Source: Notospermus geniculatus
Lineage: Eukaryota; Nemertea; Pilidiophora; Heteronemertea; Lineidae
DNA length: 64,000 nucleotides
Assembly (NCBI GenBank): GCA_002633025.1
Contig: NMRB01000442.1
Span: 24,054 to 88,053, forward strand
Direction of reading: 5' to 3'
In this document: positions 9,546 to 21,738 of the stretch, in pieces
Numbering within the stretch: position 1 is the stretch's first letter
Layout: the number at the start of each line of letters is the position of its first letter
Position numbers and translations under genes: made by a program
Notes under the pieces: generated by a model
Seen by the model: the letters and a program-made list of their open reading frames with translations, nothing else
Database searches by the model: none
What the model was told of the DNA's origin: nothing

Positions 9546-11934
9546 CATCAGACTTCCATCAAAATCGGTGACAGCAAGACACCAAATCATGCCTTGTTAA
9601 CTCCTTAAGGCTATAATCCGAATTTGGCACAATGTTTGAGAAGGCATCACAAACATGACCCAGACTGACTGCAACCAACTCATTTGATTCATGAGGAAGG
9701 GATTTCCAAGATGCCAGTCAAAGTTCAGAGCTGATTCTCTCATCCCTCTGAATGAACACCAACCAAACTAGGCCTAAAAGGGTACATGAAGGCTAGAGAT
9801 ATCTAACTTCTAACATAACTGGTATGTTTAAACAGCTTAAATATAACTACAGTACGGAAGTACCGTACTATCGAACACTATCACTATCAATTAACTATCA
9901 ATACCAACTAAAGGAAAACCTAGAGGAACCTGAACACACTAAAAACCGAGCACAGGACCACCGAGAAAACCAACCAAAAGAAGAGAGGACCACCAAAACC
10001 ACCAAGGATTGTGAATCTGCCAAACTTTGATGATATCTTAGGAATTCACAACCACAATCATCAAGATGAGTGGGCCTTCATTCTGGGTCACATCACATGA
10101 TGACATTCAACAAGCAAAGTATCAAAAGGGAATTTAAAGCAACTATTGAGGATAAGACAAGGCCAACTTTCGTCAACAAGCTGCCACCTACGAATGATGG
10201 AATTTTGATGCAACTATAGACTGATGGTGCATCATCAGTCGATACCGGTACTGTAATGCATGATCACCTCAGATAAATTCTGATTCATCGTGCATTAACT
10301 TGGTGACTAAGGTCATCTGACCAAGGGTATGCATTAACAAAGTTTTAGGTCCATACAGACAAGTGTTATGAAATGTGCCCTGTAATGGTCAATATAGACA
10401 ATGAAGACACCGGACCTGATAAGAGTTCACCGAGCTAAAAATGTAGGGTCACCCATAATGGGGACCCTACCTCACTGCTTCAATAGGTGTCACTCAATGG
10501 TTAAAACTGTTGAAGAGAACACTGCAGCATGATGAGAGTTCACCAGGTGCTAAATTAATATANAAATAGTTCTAGAGAATAGGTGGATAAGGAAAACATA
10601 TATTTAAGAGAAAGTTTCTTCTAATAATTTATTGTTCCTGTATAATGAATGAATGCTTTGAAGGTTCTTTGGATTATTTCTCCACTTGAGTTCATTTGTC
10701 TTGGTATAAAAGGACCCATTTGAGAAAAGTCAGTTCTTAACGAGTTATCCAGGCAAATGACTCACTGAGTGAACGGGACAGAGCCTCTCCTAACTCACAT
10801 CCAGTATGTGTAATTGTCTTGTGTACTCTTGTGCCTGTGCACATAGTGTGAGTGAAGTTGTTGCTGTATTTAAAACTTGATGTATGTGTGGACGTGGCAA
10901 AAGCCTCAAAAAATCCTTCCTATAACAACTGTGGCTTTATTTATGGCAGTGCATGGTGAGATATCACTCCCCTTGCATACGCTTCATGTACACAAGTTTT
11001 TGTGACTCTCAGAAACTCCCAGCTCCTGTTTGCTGGTTGAGACACCTCACATTTTTTTCTGTTTGGTTTTGTGTCCTTTCTTACAAATTCTTCTTCATTG
11101 CTTATCTCAAAATGGTAGAAATGGATGGCTTAGTTTGAAAATGATTTCTACAAGTGTGGCTTTACTTTCAGTTTGTTTCCATATTTCCCATATTCAGGCC
11201 ATAAGAATGTGGTAAGCATGACTTTAATAGGTGTCGGATATGCTGTATTACATGTAGCTTTGATTGCGTTTGCATGACTACAGTTGTTTGCAGTAGCAAC
11301 TTGCTGATTTGGTTTGTTATCTGATGGTTACACAATGAAGAATCTGCAAACTTCCACCACTTGGAGGCACTGTGAATGAGTGCACCTCTTCTTTTGATGT
11401 TTTGCTCCTGTTGCACTGCATCCAGTATGTCATGATGCGACTTAATTCCTTTTGTATATTCGCTCACAGTGCCGCCTTGTCAGGATAAAATGTCAAGCAG
11501 GTTCCTCATTATTATCTCCTGAGCAATTTCAGATACACAAGTACGGTACACAAGTTTCTATTCTATTAACTCACTGAGTACCAATGTGTCCAGTTGGTAT
11601 TTTCCAATGCCATTTAGCAAAAATATCTTGTCTATTTTTGATATTAGGCAAATGAAATCAGGGCGATAAATGTGAGACAGAGAATGGTGTTTATAAATGG
11701 ATCAAAATTTTTGTTAATTTTTTGTGAACAGAACTTCACTTGAAGTCATACCATTCTGAGGGAATATGTGTCTCTACACTTGGCACTCAGTGAGTCAATA
11801 TCAATTAGTTATGTTGGTGATTTTGCTATTGAAATATTAAAACTTTATAATTCAAAGCTTGCAGTTGTTATGTTGTGTCAGTGCCTGTTTTTCTTCTCTT
11901 CCTTGACTGGGATATCGTCATCATATTGACCATT
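9546..11934. other. No recognisable gene
   Basis: No ORF here has a domain I recognise. Visible details: a hairpin GTAGGGTC...GACCCTAC at 10443-10470; an N at 10563; and a TATA-like GGTATAAAAGGACCC near 10702, followed by CAGTTCTTAACGAG, which could be a promoter or LTR remnant but has no matching second LTR in view. The open frames at 10953-11215 and 11168-11467 (minus) look fortuitous. Confidence 0.4.
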
Positions 11935-12330
11935 TTATACCCAAGGTCCATCGCCAAGGATAGGATAGACTGGTCCCCTACCCTTATAACACTCTGCAAA
12001 TACGTATCAAAGAGATAAAAAGCACAAAAATTGACACACAATATATGATAAATAAAAAGGCAATTTCCAGAGTGTTTGCGATTTTTTCGACCCCAACCGG
12101 GGTCTTCTTCAGGCTGGAACTTCACAATCCGAAACTCTAGAACAGACTGAGCTGAAACTGGGTTTCAGCTCAGTCTGTTCTAGAGTTTCGGATTGTAAAG
12201 TTCCAGCCTGAAGAAGACCCCGGTTGGGGTCGAAAATTCGCAAACACTCTGGAAATTGCCTCTGCAAATATGTATAGCAGAGCGTTTAAGGGCGGGGACC
12301 AGTCTAAGGATGGCAATATGGGAATGCATC
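11935..12330. repeat. Palindromic pair of Penelope-type element ends
   Basis: Arms 12061-12158 and 12162-12262 are nearly perfect reverse complements around a 3-bp centre (TGG, 12159-12161). Each arm has GGGTTTCAGCTCAGTCTGTT and then CCTGAAGAAGACCCC, GGTT, GGGGTCGAAAA. Beyond the perfect part the arms continue as TGCAGAGTG/TGCAAATATG and GGGGACCAGTCTA. Only the left arm keeps the intervening TTATCATATATTGTGTGTCA block, so the right arm has lost about 55 bases. Single-arm copies are at 52890-53055 and 61085-61245; the latter lies beside a Penelope RT, which is why I assign the motif to that family. Confidence 0.8.
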
Positions 12331-13427
12331 CATGCTACCGAAGTTTCTTGCATGGTAGATTCTTGCTAGCCCTGGGGTAGACACCAGGCACAATGATACA
12401 GTGTTGGGTAAAGTGTCTTGCTCAAGGACATGAACTCTGGACCCATCGGGCCATGACACTTCAACCACTGCACCACTGTCCCATTCATTGCACTGATTGG
12501 AAATAGCTTATTCCACCAACTTCTTGCTGGGAGGCATTGGCAAAAGGGGCAATCAAATATATTACACTGTGGTCCTTTAATCATGTTAATGAGCCTAGTT
12601 GTACAAAAACTGGACAGAGGGCAGCACCTTACGGTGGCGAATTCATAGACTGATCTTTTACCCTTGTAGTACTTCTCTTTACTCATACAAGCGGAGCGAC
12701 TCGAGGGCGGGAGACCAGGCTAAACTTTAGTTACTGAACAATTGGCAGAGGGCAGCACCTCACGGTGGCTTATGTTACTTACTCAAAACGCGAAAGAGGG
12801 CAGCACCTTACAGTATCGTTGGCGGTGACGTCATCACTTATATCATACCCAATCTGAACGTCAGAGAACGATTCGTGCCAACATCGTAACTCTGACGTAT
12901 ATCGGACAGCGCCATATTGCTCCGTGAACTACTTTGATGAANGCATTGTTTGTTTCTGCCGCGTTGGTGGTGGACAAAGGATGCCGCGTGGCACCGCTTG
13001 GAAATTCGCATGAATGGATCCTTAGCCTTAAATAGCTTTATGAATAAGGGGCCTGGCCCACAAAAAAGTGTACCTGCCAAAGGGGTGGTTTATACTCTGT
13101 CCGGATTTTCCGCCGACTATGATCAGTTTTATTGCGTGTGCACATTCACGTCATAGAAACCTGCGATCAGTTTCATGCGCTTGACGGTCCGCGAGCGAGT
13201 ATGAATTTCGCGGGCATCTACCTCAAAAATGGGCTGTTATACGGACAAGCTCCGTTTTGTGAACAACACATTTCCATTTTCAAAGTTCAAAAAATGTTTA
13301 TAAACATTTTTATAAACATGTTTATAAACATGTTTATTTCCTGTTTGTACACACGCTCACTATTGTACGTTTCCAAATATTACGTGCGCAAATCATCGGA
13401 CCATTGAATGCCAAGGTTGACTGACAA
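12331..13427. other. No recognisable gene
   Basis: No domain is visible. The phrase GAGGGCAGCACCT(T/C)AC recurs at 12617, 12748 and 12790, and GGGCGGG(G)ACCAG recurs at 12290 and 12702, so old repeat copies are likely. An N lies at 12942. TTTATAAACAT repeats in short tandem near 13296-13335. Confidence 0.4.
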
Positions 13428-13593
13428 CAATAGAAGCAGTCAGCCGCGCATATTGCCAACAGATGGCAGCAAAGTATTAGCGTACAGGAAAATCTACGTG
13501 ATTGCTGCTCGATCAATAATGACAGGGTCCGCTAGATGCATTGAATTGGGCCGTAGTGACACCTAGTGGTCAACTCGCTGATAGCTCCTATTC
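13428..13593. mobile_element. MITE copy (partner at 23672-23846)
   Basis: AGCAGTCAGCCGCGCATATT through CACCTAGTGGTCAACTCGCT to AGCTCCTATT matches 23679-23845 with small indels. The ends are inverted: AATAG(G/A)AGCAGTCAGC on the left against GCTGAYAGCTCCTATT on the right. No coding capacity. Confidence 0.8.
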
Positions 13594-13639
13594 CATCAAC
13601 TCGAGCGCTAACGCTGCCTAAATTTATTTATTCCTTATA

Positions 13640-13806
13640 GCCGCATTTACATTACACGAATTTACCCTGGGTTAAACGAATTTGCCCCGGGTTATATTCG
13701 TAATGTAGGCTAAATGCGGCTTATGATTCATTCAGTTACACACCAGTGGGTGGATTGGAATGCGCTTTTCTGGGGAAAATCCAATGTCTATAGATCGACC
13801 TTAAGT
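13640..13806. repeat. Short foldback plus module shared with 2.0 kb
   Basis: AGCCGCATTTACATTAC (about 13640) pairs with GTAATGTAGGCTAAATGCGGCT (ending 13722), with TACCCTGGGTTA and TGCCCCGGGTTA inside. Immediately after, 13723-13806 is the inverted copy of the 2015-2100 module and ends ATAGATCGACCTTAAG. Confidence 0.75.
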
Positions 13807-14055
13807 GTCGGGCTTAAGTACGCTTGGTGAATACTGCATAAATGACTAAGAAGAAGTTACGAAAATCTTAAGTGTGCTTGATAAATAGGGGATTTACGCA
13901 TTACTTAAATGCACTTTACGCGGCTTTAATGAATACCATTTGATATACTTACGATAGGGTTACGAATACGTAAGTGCTACGAACCGTTGATGAATAAGGC
14001 CCCAGGTCTGTTTCCAGAGAATAACAAAAGGGTAATATAGTGTGTTTATTTTCAG

Positions 14056-15052
14056 GCTGATTTTGTATCTAGCCTTCATATATTTGCCGTCAGATTTTCT
14101 CTTGGCTGAGATGACTGTGGACAGGTTGATAGTGGTCAGATTTCCGATGGCTGCTCCACGGCTCTGCACATCACGCCGGGCCTTTGTAACTATTGCTGGG
14201 ACATTTGTTTTGATAAGTGGTTTGAATCTGTATATTATGTTTACCTATAAGGAGGTTCATGACAAAGATACCGGTAAGAAATAGTGTTTCTCAATAGGCC
14301 TACAACAACCAAATCAGTGTGTTCCGTCCACGAATGTTAACTGACTCAACATCACATTATCCTGGTAAGTTACGAATGTTACATCACCCTACTATTATCG
14401 AATTCATATCTATATTTCATCCCTTAAATGGCACCCTGGAGTTCACCCCTGGTGATGGTGTATTCCTTTGCCTGCCTGAGGGGTGTTGCTGCATTTTTTT
14501 GTTTGTTTTTGACGATCGAGACCTGTCTCAAATTACAGGGCATGGTATTCGAATCACCGTCGAAGATGCTCCTGCGTTAGAAAATCTCGGAAACTCGGTG
14601 GAGTTAGCCACCGGGACAGTTCTGTCGTTTGTAGTTATTATTTTCTGTAATGTGTGGATCGTAATCTCCCTTCACAACGCATCCAAAGAAAGGAACAAAA
14701 TGGGTGTCAGCAACAAGGACAAAAAACACGAGAGGAGACGACAAACTACTAGACCAGAATGTTGATTCTTGTAAGTATCGCTTACGTCATGACGTCAATT
14801 CCGTATCGAATCAATGTCGTCATCATCGAGAGTCAAGAGATCAAGACTTTATACGATATGTCAAAGGAATACTGGTCATTGCGATACTTTTGTCAGCACT
14901 ACATCATGCTTAACATTTGGGAGATTAACTTTGGTATCAATTTCTACTTGTACTGCATCGGGGGTGGTGAGAAATTTCGAAATGACGTAAAGGAGAAGTT
15001 AAAGCCAGTTTTTGGTTGCTTTTCAGGGCCTTCTCACAATATGAATCAGTAG
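14056..15052 (+). pseudogene. Class A (rhodopsin-like) GPCR, TM3 to TM7, one frameshift
   Basis: Exon 14056-14273 follows TTTATTTTCAG and ends before GTAAGA. It encodes TM3 with AEMTVDRLIVVRFP (the DRY-equivalent is DRL) and TM4 (VTIAGTFVLISGLNLYIMF). Exon 14539-15052 follows AAATTACAG; the intron is phase 1 on both sides and joins within extracellular loop 2. It encodes TM5 (VLSFVVIIFCNVWIVISL), a basic loop 3 (KERRR-like), TM6 (ILVSIAYVMTSIPYRI) and TM7 (INFGINFYLYCIGGGEKFR; NFYLY replaces NPxxY), with a stop at 15050-15052. A 1-base frameshift near 14757 separates loop 3 from TM6. The style is that of peptide-receptor expansions in invertebrates. TM1-TM2 exons were not found upstream. It may be a pseudogene or carry an assembly error. 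Confidence 0.82.
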
Positions 15053-17744
15053 TTGATGAGGACCTCAGATGCAATGATTAAGATATCAAAAGTTGTCAAA
15101 AACGTTGGCTGCAACTTACTCTGCATCAGTGTTATAAGCACCTTATTGATAACAATAACGGCAAGGCATAATGTTGAATGTTGTCAATATCACCAGCATT
15201 ATCCTGGTAATAAACATAAACATTATGATCGTCAACATCGCCTTCACTAATTGTCGAATTCTAGGCCTATAGTCCATCTCTTCAAAACACCCTAAAATGC
15301 TCTTTCACTAGATGGTGTAGTCCATTCTTCACTGTATAGCTCTATGGCTCTCAAGTTTTCCGATTGCAACTTCTGAGTTTGCCAATCCGAAGAAAGAAAA
15401 ATAGCCTTCTCTCATAGGACGACTGGCCGCAAGAATGCATTCGATTTTTTTAGTTCCTGATGATATGTATGACTGTAATCAAAAATAAATAAGAAAAATG
15501 GTGGAGCTTCTGTATTTTAACGGTAGTTTCTTAATTTTAACCGTAACATTACGGGGCTACTGTTGATATAGGGCCTACTGCACTAAGCCTACTGTCATTC
15601 TACAGGACTTTATAATATTTTTGGGGTACAGTTTCGGTAGTCTCAGGAAGTTAAGAGAGCCCATGAGGGCATTTGACGCTTCACTTTTTATGTTCGATGG
15701 TGAAAGTATTTATGTAAAAATGAGCACTACTAGACGAAGTCAAGATCAAGCAGAAACCCGCTTGCATTTAACATCTTTAATACAGTGGACATTACCGATC
15801 ATGTTTAGGCCCTCGGGCCTACATTCCCATTCATGGTTCGGCATGGTCGGTGAAAGTGATTTCGTAGTATTGTGTACTGACCACTGTACCTGTCTACACG
15901 GGTTTCATTCCCTTGCAGACAAGTTGAATGGTGTTTCCCATTTTCAATGGCTTTGACAATTTGTGCTGTCCCCACTACGTACGAGGTTGGATGTGATGAG
16001 CATTAAAAACCTTGTGTGCCAAGCCAGGCTGTCAAGAATGTCACTGATCAAGAAACCCCAAGGCCTAGGGCACGAATGTGAAAAGGGGAATCCACACCAC
16101 TGCGTCCTCTATCGGCAGCTTCCAGCTTCCGAAAACCACCAAAAAATTTCAACTTGGGAACGAGCTGTGAGAACTTCCTGCAGCCTATCCTGACTCGACG
16201 CAATGATCCCGGAATCTCCGACAGGCGGCAGTACACGACGAAGGCCTTTTTGGATCGCTGCTGATATTTTTATAGTGTAGGTGATTTGGGGGTTTGTAGC
16301 TCATAGGCGTTCGTTTGGCACCAAGGGGATGAAGTTGCTCATTGTTACGGCTGTCCATCAATAGATAATTGGGAAAGATGTAGATAGTGACTCATACTGT
16401 GGAGAAAGCGATGTTGAATGGGGTACCGGCAAACAAAAGGAGGCGCTGATCATCAACTCGGTTAAAACGCAGGTGCGCATGCCTTTGCGATTGTTGAACG
16501 TCATCAGCCGTCGTGCGTCATTCTGACGTTACAAAAACTGTGTCATTCACAACCCATGACGTCGACCATTCGCCTGTCGTTTACGCCAAAATGGTCAACT
16601 TTATCGATTAAATTCATCATGTTCCCGCAGAGATTTTTGCTCAAAAGCAATAAGATATATTTTACCAGTTCTGTACTTCATGATAGAAACGTAAAATTAG
16701 AAATTGAGTGCAATGTTTTAGTTATATTTGGCCTAGAAACAGGGTGTGCTATTCAGAATTAGTTGGAAAATAACGTTAGCCTCACTTTCAATGACGCAGT
16801 TATGATCAAGTTGATAGTCAGCGCCGCGTCGCGGATTAGGTCTGCCGGTACCTCATTTAAAGATATTTGGGTGTTTTTAGAGATAATGAGACAAGCACAA
16901 GTATTGTTGACGTCACGATATGCCGCCGCCTTTTGCAAGCGCTGTACTTGTCTGCGCCATGTATGGCAGGGAACGTGTGCATTGTGTCAGACGGTTGAAC
17001 AGCACTGATTTTCGTGACGTCATGGGTTTCAGCCGCCGGCTTATGATGTTTTGTTTGGGCAAGTACAGTGCAGAAATGAATGCAAAAAGTCAGGCGATTC
17101 AAGACCTCAGATTTTGATAGTTGGAACAATTCTATAGCCGAATCGGTAGATGTCGTCCTGGGTAACCCTAAAGTTTACCCAGGACCAACCTGGGTAACCT
17201 GGGTTTGCGTGTGTTTTCGCAGGCCACATGTTGCTCTATTGCAAACAGAGGGGGAAAAGAAAGTGACAGAAGATTATGGTGAAGAAGAACATCATGGCCT
17301 GCCTAGGCCTACACTCTTATTTTGCGGCTTCCAGTCTGTTGTTGTGTGTTTTTTTCGTGGGCCACATGTTGCTCTAGGCCTAGGCCTGTTCCAAACAGAG
17401 GGGAAAAGACATCAACACTCTGTGAGAGGATGCATTCAGTGTGGTGACTCAAATCTGAGGATACGCATTGTAAGAGCTTCCTGTCTAGCAGACGACACAT
17501 TTTAGCTTAATAAATAGGCATCGACCCCAAATTAAACTCATAGATAGTTGAAGTTGATATTGTAATACAGGTATATGACCAATAATTGACCCGTAATATG
17601 CGATAACACTTATAAAAATTGGGAATTTGCAAAACTGAGAGTACGCATTGTAAGAATGCCTGTCTGAACGAGTGTACGCATTGTAAGACCACACAAATTG
17701 TTTCAAAAAATAGCCGATTTAACTATTCTGCCAAGGTGTTAGCT
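15053..17744. other. No recognisable gene
   Basis: No domain or convincing splice structure is visible. A local duplication GGCCACATGTTGCTCTA...CAAACAGAGGGG occurs at 17222-17262 and 17361-17408. A hairpin CCTGGGTAACCC...TTTACCCAGG lies at 17158-17183, and GTACGCATTGTAAGA repeats near 17460-17690. Confidence 0.4.
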
Positions 17745-17930
17745 CAAACCCCCCCCCCCCCATAAATCAGTGCCCTACCCTATTAGGCTTTTTTCACTGT
17801 GAGCATTCCCTATTGTCAAAATCTCGCAATACAAAGGATCAACATTCCCAATGAATAGAGCAGTGTTTACTGTGAAAAAAACCCTATTGTGTTTGACGGA
17901 ATAAGCCGCACGAGTAGAGAAAGCAATACA
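17745..17930. repeat. Poly-C-headed dispersed repeat (partner at 39005-39105)
   Basis: A poly-C run followed by ATAAATCAGTGCCCTACCCT and, further on, GTGTTTGACGGAATAAG is matched at 39011-39105, where the middle is replaced by a poly-G run. No coding content. Confidence 0.7.
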
Positions 17931-18341
17931 ATAGAACCTTTTGTAGCCCGGGCACTGGTTTACGGGTACATTCATTTACACTACACCGGGTGTCACGCTG
18001 GTCGTGCGGTAGTTTTCGAGTTTACCCGTGACAAGAAATGAGCTGCTCTCTCTTATTATATAGACTAGGGCATGCTTGCCACCTGTTTCAAGTTTAGGCC
18101 TACATGTACATGTGAGGCTCTATGTTTTTGTAATAGACCCTTTGCTGGTAGAGCGATATGTAGGTGCCTAAATGCGTTAGGACAACAAACTTCATCTAAT
18201 TTAACAGTCCATTGTTGGCGGATGACCCCCCAAAATCAATAGGGTTCCGTGTAACATGGATATCTACAATTCCTGAAAATTTCGTGGCGATAAGTGGCCG
18301 CGTATTTTTTTAGTTATCCTGCTGAAACCACAGATTGGCGA

Positions 18342-18360
18342 CAGAGAGAGAGAGAGAGAG
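18342..18360 (+). repeat. (GA)n microsatellite
   Basis: Nine GA dinucleotides in a row follow TTGGCGACA. Confidence 0.9.
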
Positions 18361-18413
18361 AAATCCAGTGAAACCAATGAAGACCGCCGCCTTGTGAGGT
18401 GGTGGCGGTTTTA

Positions 18414-18842
18414 ATTGGAAAATTAAACGAGACTTACCTGTAAGTTGAGGTTTGATTGAGATTCTATCGAATCATCAATCGGGAATGGAGGAATCACATG
18501 AGATAGCACACGCTGACTAGCTCCTCAGTCTTGAAAAATGAGAGGCCACAAGAATCCAGGATGAATGAAGGGTGGGTAATCCAAAAGCAGAGTAGTAACA
18601 AACTAAATGACCCAAAAACAACACCAGGAATGACAGACACTACTAACCAACAACTAGAAAGAAGGGAGGGCATGTGATACACTAACCAACAACTAGAAAG
18701 AAGGGAGGGCATGTGATTCCTCCATTCCCGATTGATGATTCGATAGAATCTCAATCAAACTTCAACTTACATGTAAGTCTCGTTTAATTTTCCAATTCTA
18801 TCTCATCTAATCAATCTGGGTCATTCCAGAATCCCATGAGAT
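18414..18842. repeat. Left terminus of the DIRS element: inverted repeats and short tandem copy
   Basis: 18414-18498 is the reverse complement of 18711-18795 with few differences (TTAAACGAGACTTACCTGTA against TACATGTAAGTCTCGTTTAA). Between them are two direct copies of CTAACCAACAACTAGAAAGA (about 18643 and 18680) and the leader word AGATAGCACACGCTGACTAG at 18501, which also occurs beside the right ITR in opposite orientation. This resembles the end-complementary region that DIRS elements need for circle formation. Confidence 0.7.
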
Positions 18843-19431
18843 TTGAAAGCCTTGTGGCCGAACAAAGAGCAAACACAAAACCAATATGAAAATTATTTAA
18901 CACAAAATTTTTGTATTACTCAGAATTATCTTTTGTATAGAATGTGTTACACAGTCCAATCATTACCACACCTACTGAGTCATCTTAATAAAGCCCACAT
19001 GTATGCTTCATACAACACCTTTACCGGTATCATCTATGCAAAAAACCATAGATCTCCACCTACATGTAGGCCTATATTGCCGTAAAATATTTGCACTAAA
19101 AGGCAAAACCATGGTAGTCCTTACAGACGTACCCCTCCTCCCCTCCCCCTTTAGGGAGGTACATGTAGGCCTACCTATCTGTTATATATAGGTAATATAC
19201 ATACGTATATCATTGTCTATGCACCAGCATGCTACTATGTAACCTAAAACACGAATAAAGAACAGTCTAAGCCAAGTCTATATTCAACCATAGATGGCAG
19301 CATTGCCTGCAGCACAGTAGAGTCAAAGACTCCCAGATGAAGCACCGATAAGCAGCAAAGTCAACAAACTGTCAACCAATGACCCTGGATAAGGTCATGG
19401 ACACCAACGGTAGTCGTAAGCAAGATAAGTC

Positions 19432-19850
19432 TCAGGGTGAGTTCCCCACCAAATGACATCTCCAATTGACTTCCAGGGCAGTCTGGCCTATCAAGGTCAC
19501 GTTGTCTGCAACAGCCGAAGGCAACACACTGAGCAAATGTTGGTCAAATGACATACTATCAGTCATGTCCTTATTATAGAATTTAGCAAAGGTGGCGGCG
19601 TTAGCCCAGCCCACCATACTAAGAATAGAATCCACGGGTATTCCAGCTTTAGCCAAGGTAGAAGTACTGGCGGAGCGTGTTGAATGCGCTTTGTACACAC
19701 TTGTGTCAATCCCACTTTTTTTGCATTGACAGTTTTATCCAACGAGCTATAGTTTCTGTACTGATCGCTTTATGCGGCTTTGTGTAACTAATGAGCAACT
19801 GTTGCTCAGATCCACGCAAACACTAGGGTTTTTTCACAGAGCACTGCTCT
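19432..19850 (-). pseudogene. DIRS tyrosine recombinase, C-terminal catalytic part
   Basis: The minus strand reads LLISYTKPHKAISTETIARW, IKLSMQK, a frameshift in an A7 run (about 19718-19724), then DTSVYKAHSTRSASTSTLAK, AGIPVDSILSMVGW and FAKFYNKDM. HSTR, the GW block and the final Tyr in FYNK are the conserved H-x-x-R and nucleophile regions of DIRS recombinases. The N-terminal half is not readable upstream (19850-20560), where an inverted pair (about 19965-20005 and 20255-20300) suggests an insertion or rearrangement. The ATG at 19698 is internal. Confidence 0.85.
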
Positions 19851-20590
19851 CCCAGGCGCTTGCTTTCATCGGTATTCATATGATAATAAGGTGTTTTTTG
19901 TAGTAGAGTTTACCACCTGTCCATTCCTGGGCCGTTGTCTGATTGGCTGCTTACGATTAGGAGGCGTGTATCTCAATGCGGTAATAGTCGACTGACCCAA
20001 CGCTGTTGGACTCGTCTGTATGGTACCGCTCTTGCCCGGCCTGACCAGGAGCAGCTGCCGCCTGGTGTAAGCTTGTGAAGTTAAGTTGTTGTAGAAAAAA
20101 ACAAACAAAGACAACGATGTATAGGCCCTGCACATGCTATACGAAAATCAACGACCAAATAAAATCTGTTGCATCCGTAGTATCGAGTTACGAGTGGATC
20201 ACTTTATTGCCCAGCAGAGGATAAAGTACAAATCCGTACATCCTCATTCAATCGGGTCAGTCGACTTTAAAAACACCCCTACCGCATTGAGATTTGCCGC
20301 CAGTACGCCTAGTTTTATTCTGTCGACAAAGAAAGAACAGAGTCTGTTGACATACACTAAGCAATCCAGTTCAGAGCGCACATAAAGTGCTCCGCGCTGT
20401 GCGCCAATTAACGCTCACAATAGACGCTATGCTCTAATCCCCCAATGCGCGTTAAATGACAAAAGGCTTATGCGCCACAATTGAATTCTTATGCTCTTTG
20501 CTTGCTTTGGACTGCGCTTCTTGTGCCCCTATTATTAAGGTGACAAAAGGTTATGTGCTCACTCATTCAACNTGTCCGCCGCTATCTTCT

Positions 20591-21738
20591 TCAACACCGC
20601 AGGGATTTGGCTGAAGGGGGGAAAATATAGGGTGTGAGATTTCCCCAGTTTACAGAAAAAGCATCAATGGCAATCGCAAACAGGTCAGGCATCCAGGCAA
20701 TGTACTTTTTTAATTGGGTATTTACCCTGGAGGCAAATAAGTCTATGTCAACTGGAATGTCTGGGAAACTTTTTACGACCATCTGGAAAACATTACTGTC
20801 CAGTTTCCATTCGGTTTCATGCCGGAAATGTCTACTTCTCTTATCGGCCTCGTTATTGTATACCCCTGGGATATGCTGAATTGCAAGAGTGTTCCCTCTC
20901 GCAATAGCTCAATGCCAGATGGCCCTAGCAACTCTGTTGCACTCTGGTGACCTGCTGCCACCCATCTCACGCACATATGCCACCGTGGTCTGGTTATCTG
21001 ACATTATCTTGATGTGTTTATTGGTGACATCCTTGCACAGGGCCTTGAGACCAAATTCCACCGCCATCAGCTCTTTTACATTGATGTGACACTGTTTTTC
21101 TGACTCAAACCACACACCACCGCCAGATGCTCTAGTTTCAAGTTCGGCATAACCGTAACCTTTGTCTGACGCATCAGTGTGTATTGTCATGTCACCTTCT
21201 TTTCTAAGAGAGATTTTTTCTGTGTACAGAGGTTGGCAATCCACCACCGGAGATCATCATGACCCTCTTCAGATAGTGCCATCCTGCCCTCAAAATTACC
21301 AGCACACGCTTTTAACGCTACTATCTGCTCGTTTTCTAGTTGTCTATAAAACAAGGGCCCCAAGTAGGTGGCTGGAAAGGTAGCGACAAGCATGCCAATA
21401 ACTTTCGCCACACTTCTGATGGTGGGGCGAGGACAGGCCAGTAACCCTTCACAGGCTTCCACTACAATTTCTATCATCTTCTGGGTCAATGCTATTGACA
21501 TGTCAATGGAATCTAACAAGAAACCTAAACACCCAAGATCACGTTGCTGTGGGTGTAGAATGGTCTTTGTTTCATCAGGGTGTACAATGAACCCCAGTTC
21601 TTCTAGCAACTCGTACGTTTCTTTCACATTGTCTTGACAAGATTGAATAACATCCGTGCCCTGGAGGTATGCGTCATCGATATATACGACAGACTGATAA
21701 CCTCGCTTCCTCAAATATGCCAACGCTGGCTTGAGCAA
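20591..21738 (-). pseudogene. DIRS reverse transcriptase (palm to thumb) and RNase H
   Basis: From 21738 the minus strand reads LKPALAYLRKRGY, the catalytic VVYIDDAYLQG (YIDD), then LLEELGFIVHPDETK, LGCLGFLLDS, VAKVIGMLVATFPATYLGPL and DDLRWWIANL. RNase H follows with a frame change: TIHTDASDKGYGY, INVKELMAVEFGL and MSDNQTTVAYV (D, E, D). An in-frame TGA near 20905 lies in WH-stop-AIARG. The frame then resumes with IQHIPGVYNNEADKRSRH and ends VDIDLFASRVNTQLKKYIAW. The RT fingers are missing: the gag-like ORF joins directly to the palm at the N at 21764. It cannot be active. Confidence 0.9.

Noticed and set aside
10700-10940. LTR with TATA box at 10702
   Set aside because: There is no second LTR, primer-binding site or pol in the right orientation nearby; kept only as a remark.
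16048-17505. Open frames of 60-140 codons as exons
   Set aside because: Frames overlap on both strands, contain local duplications and show no domain.
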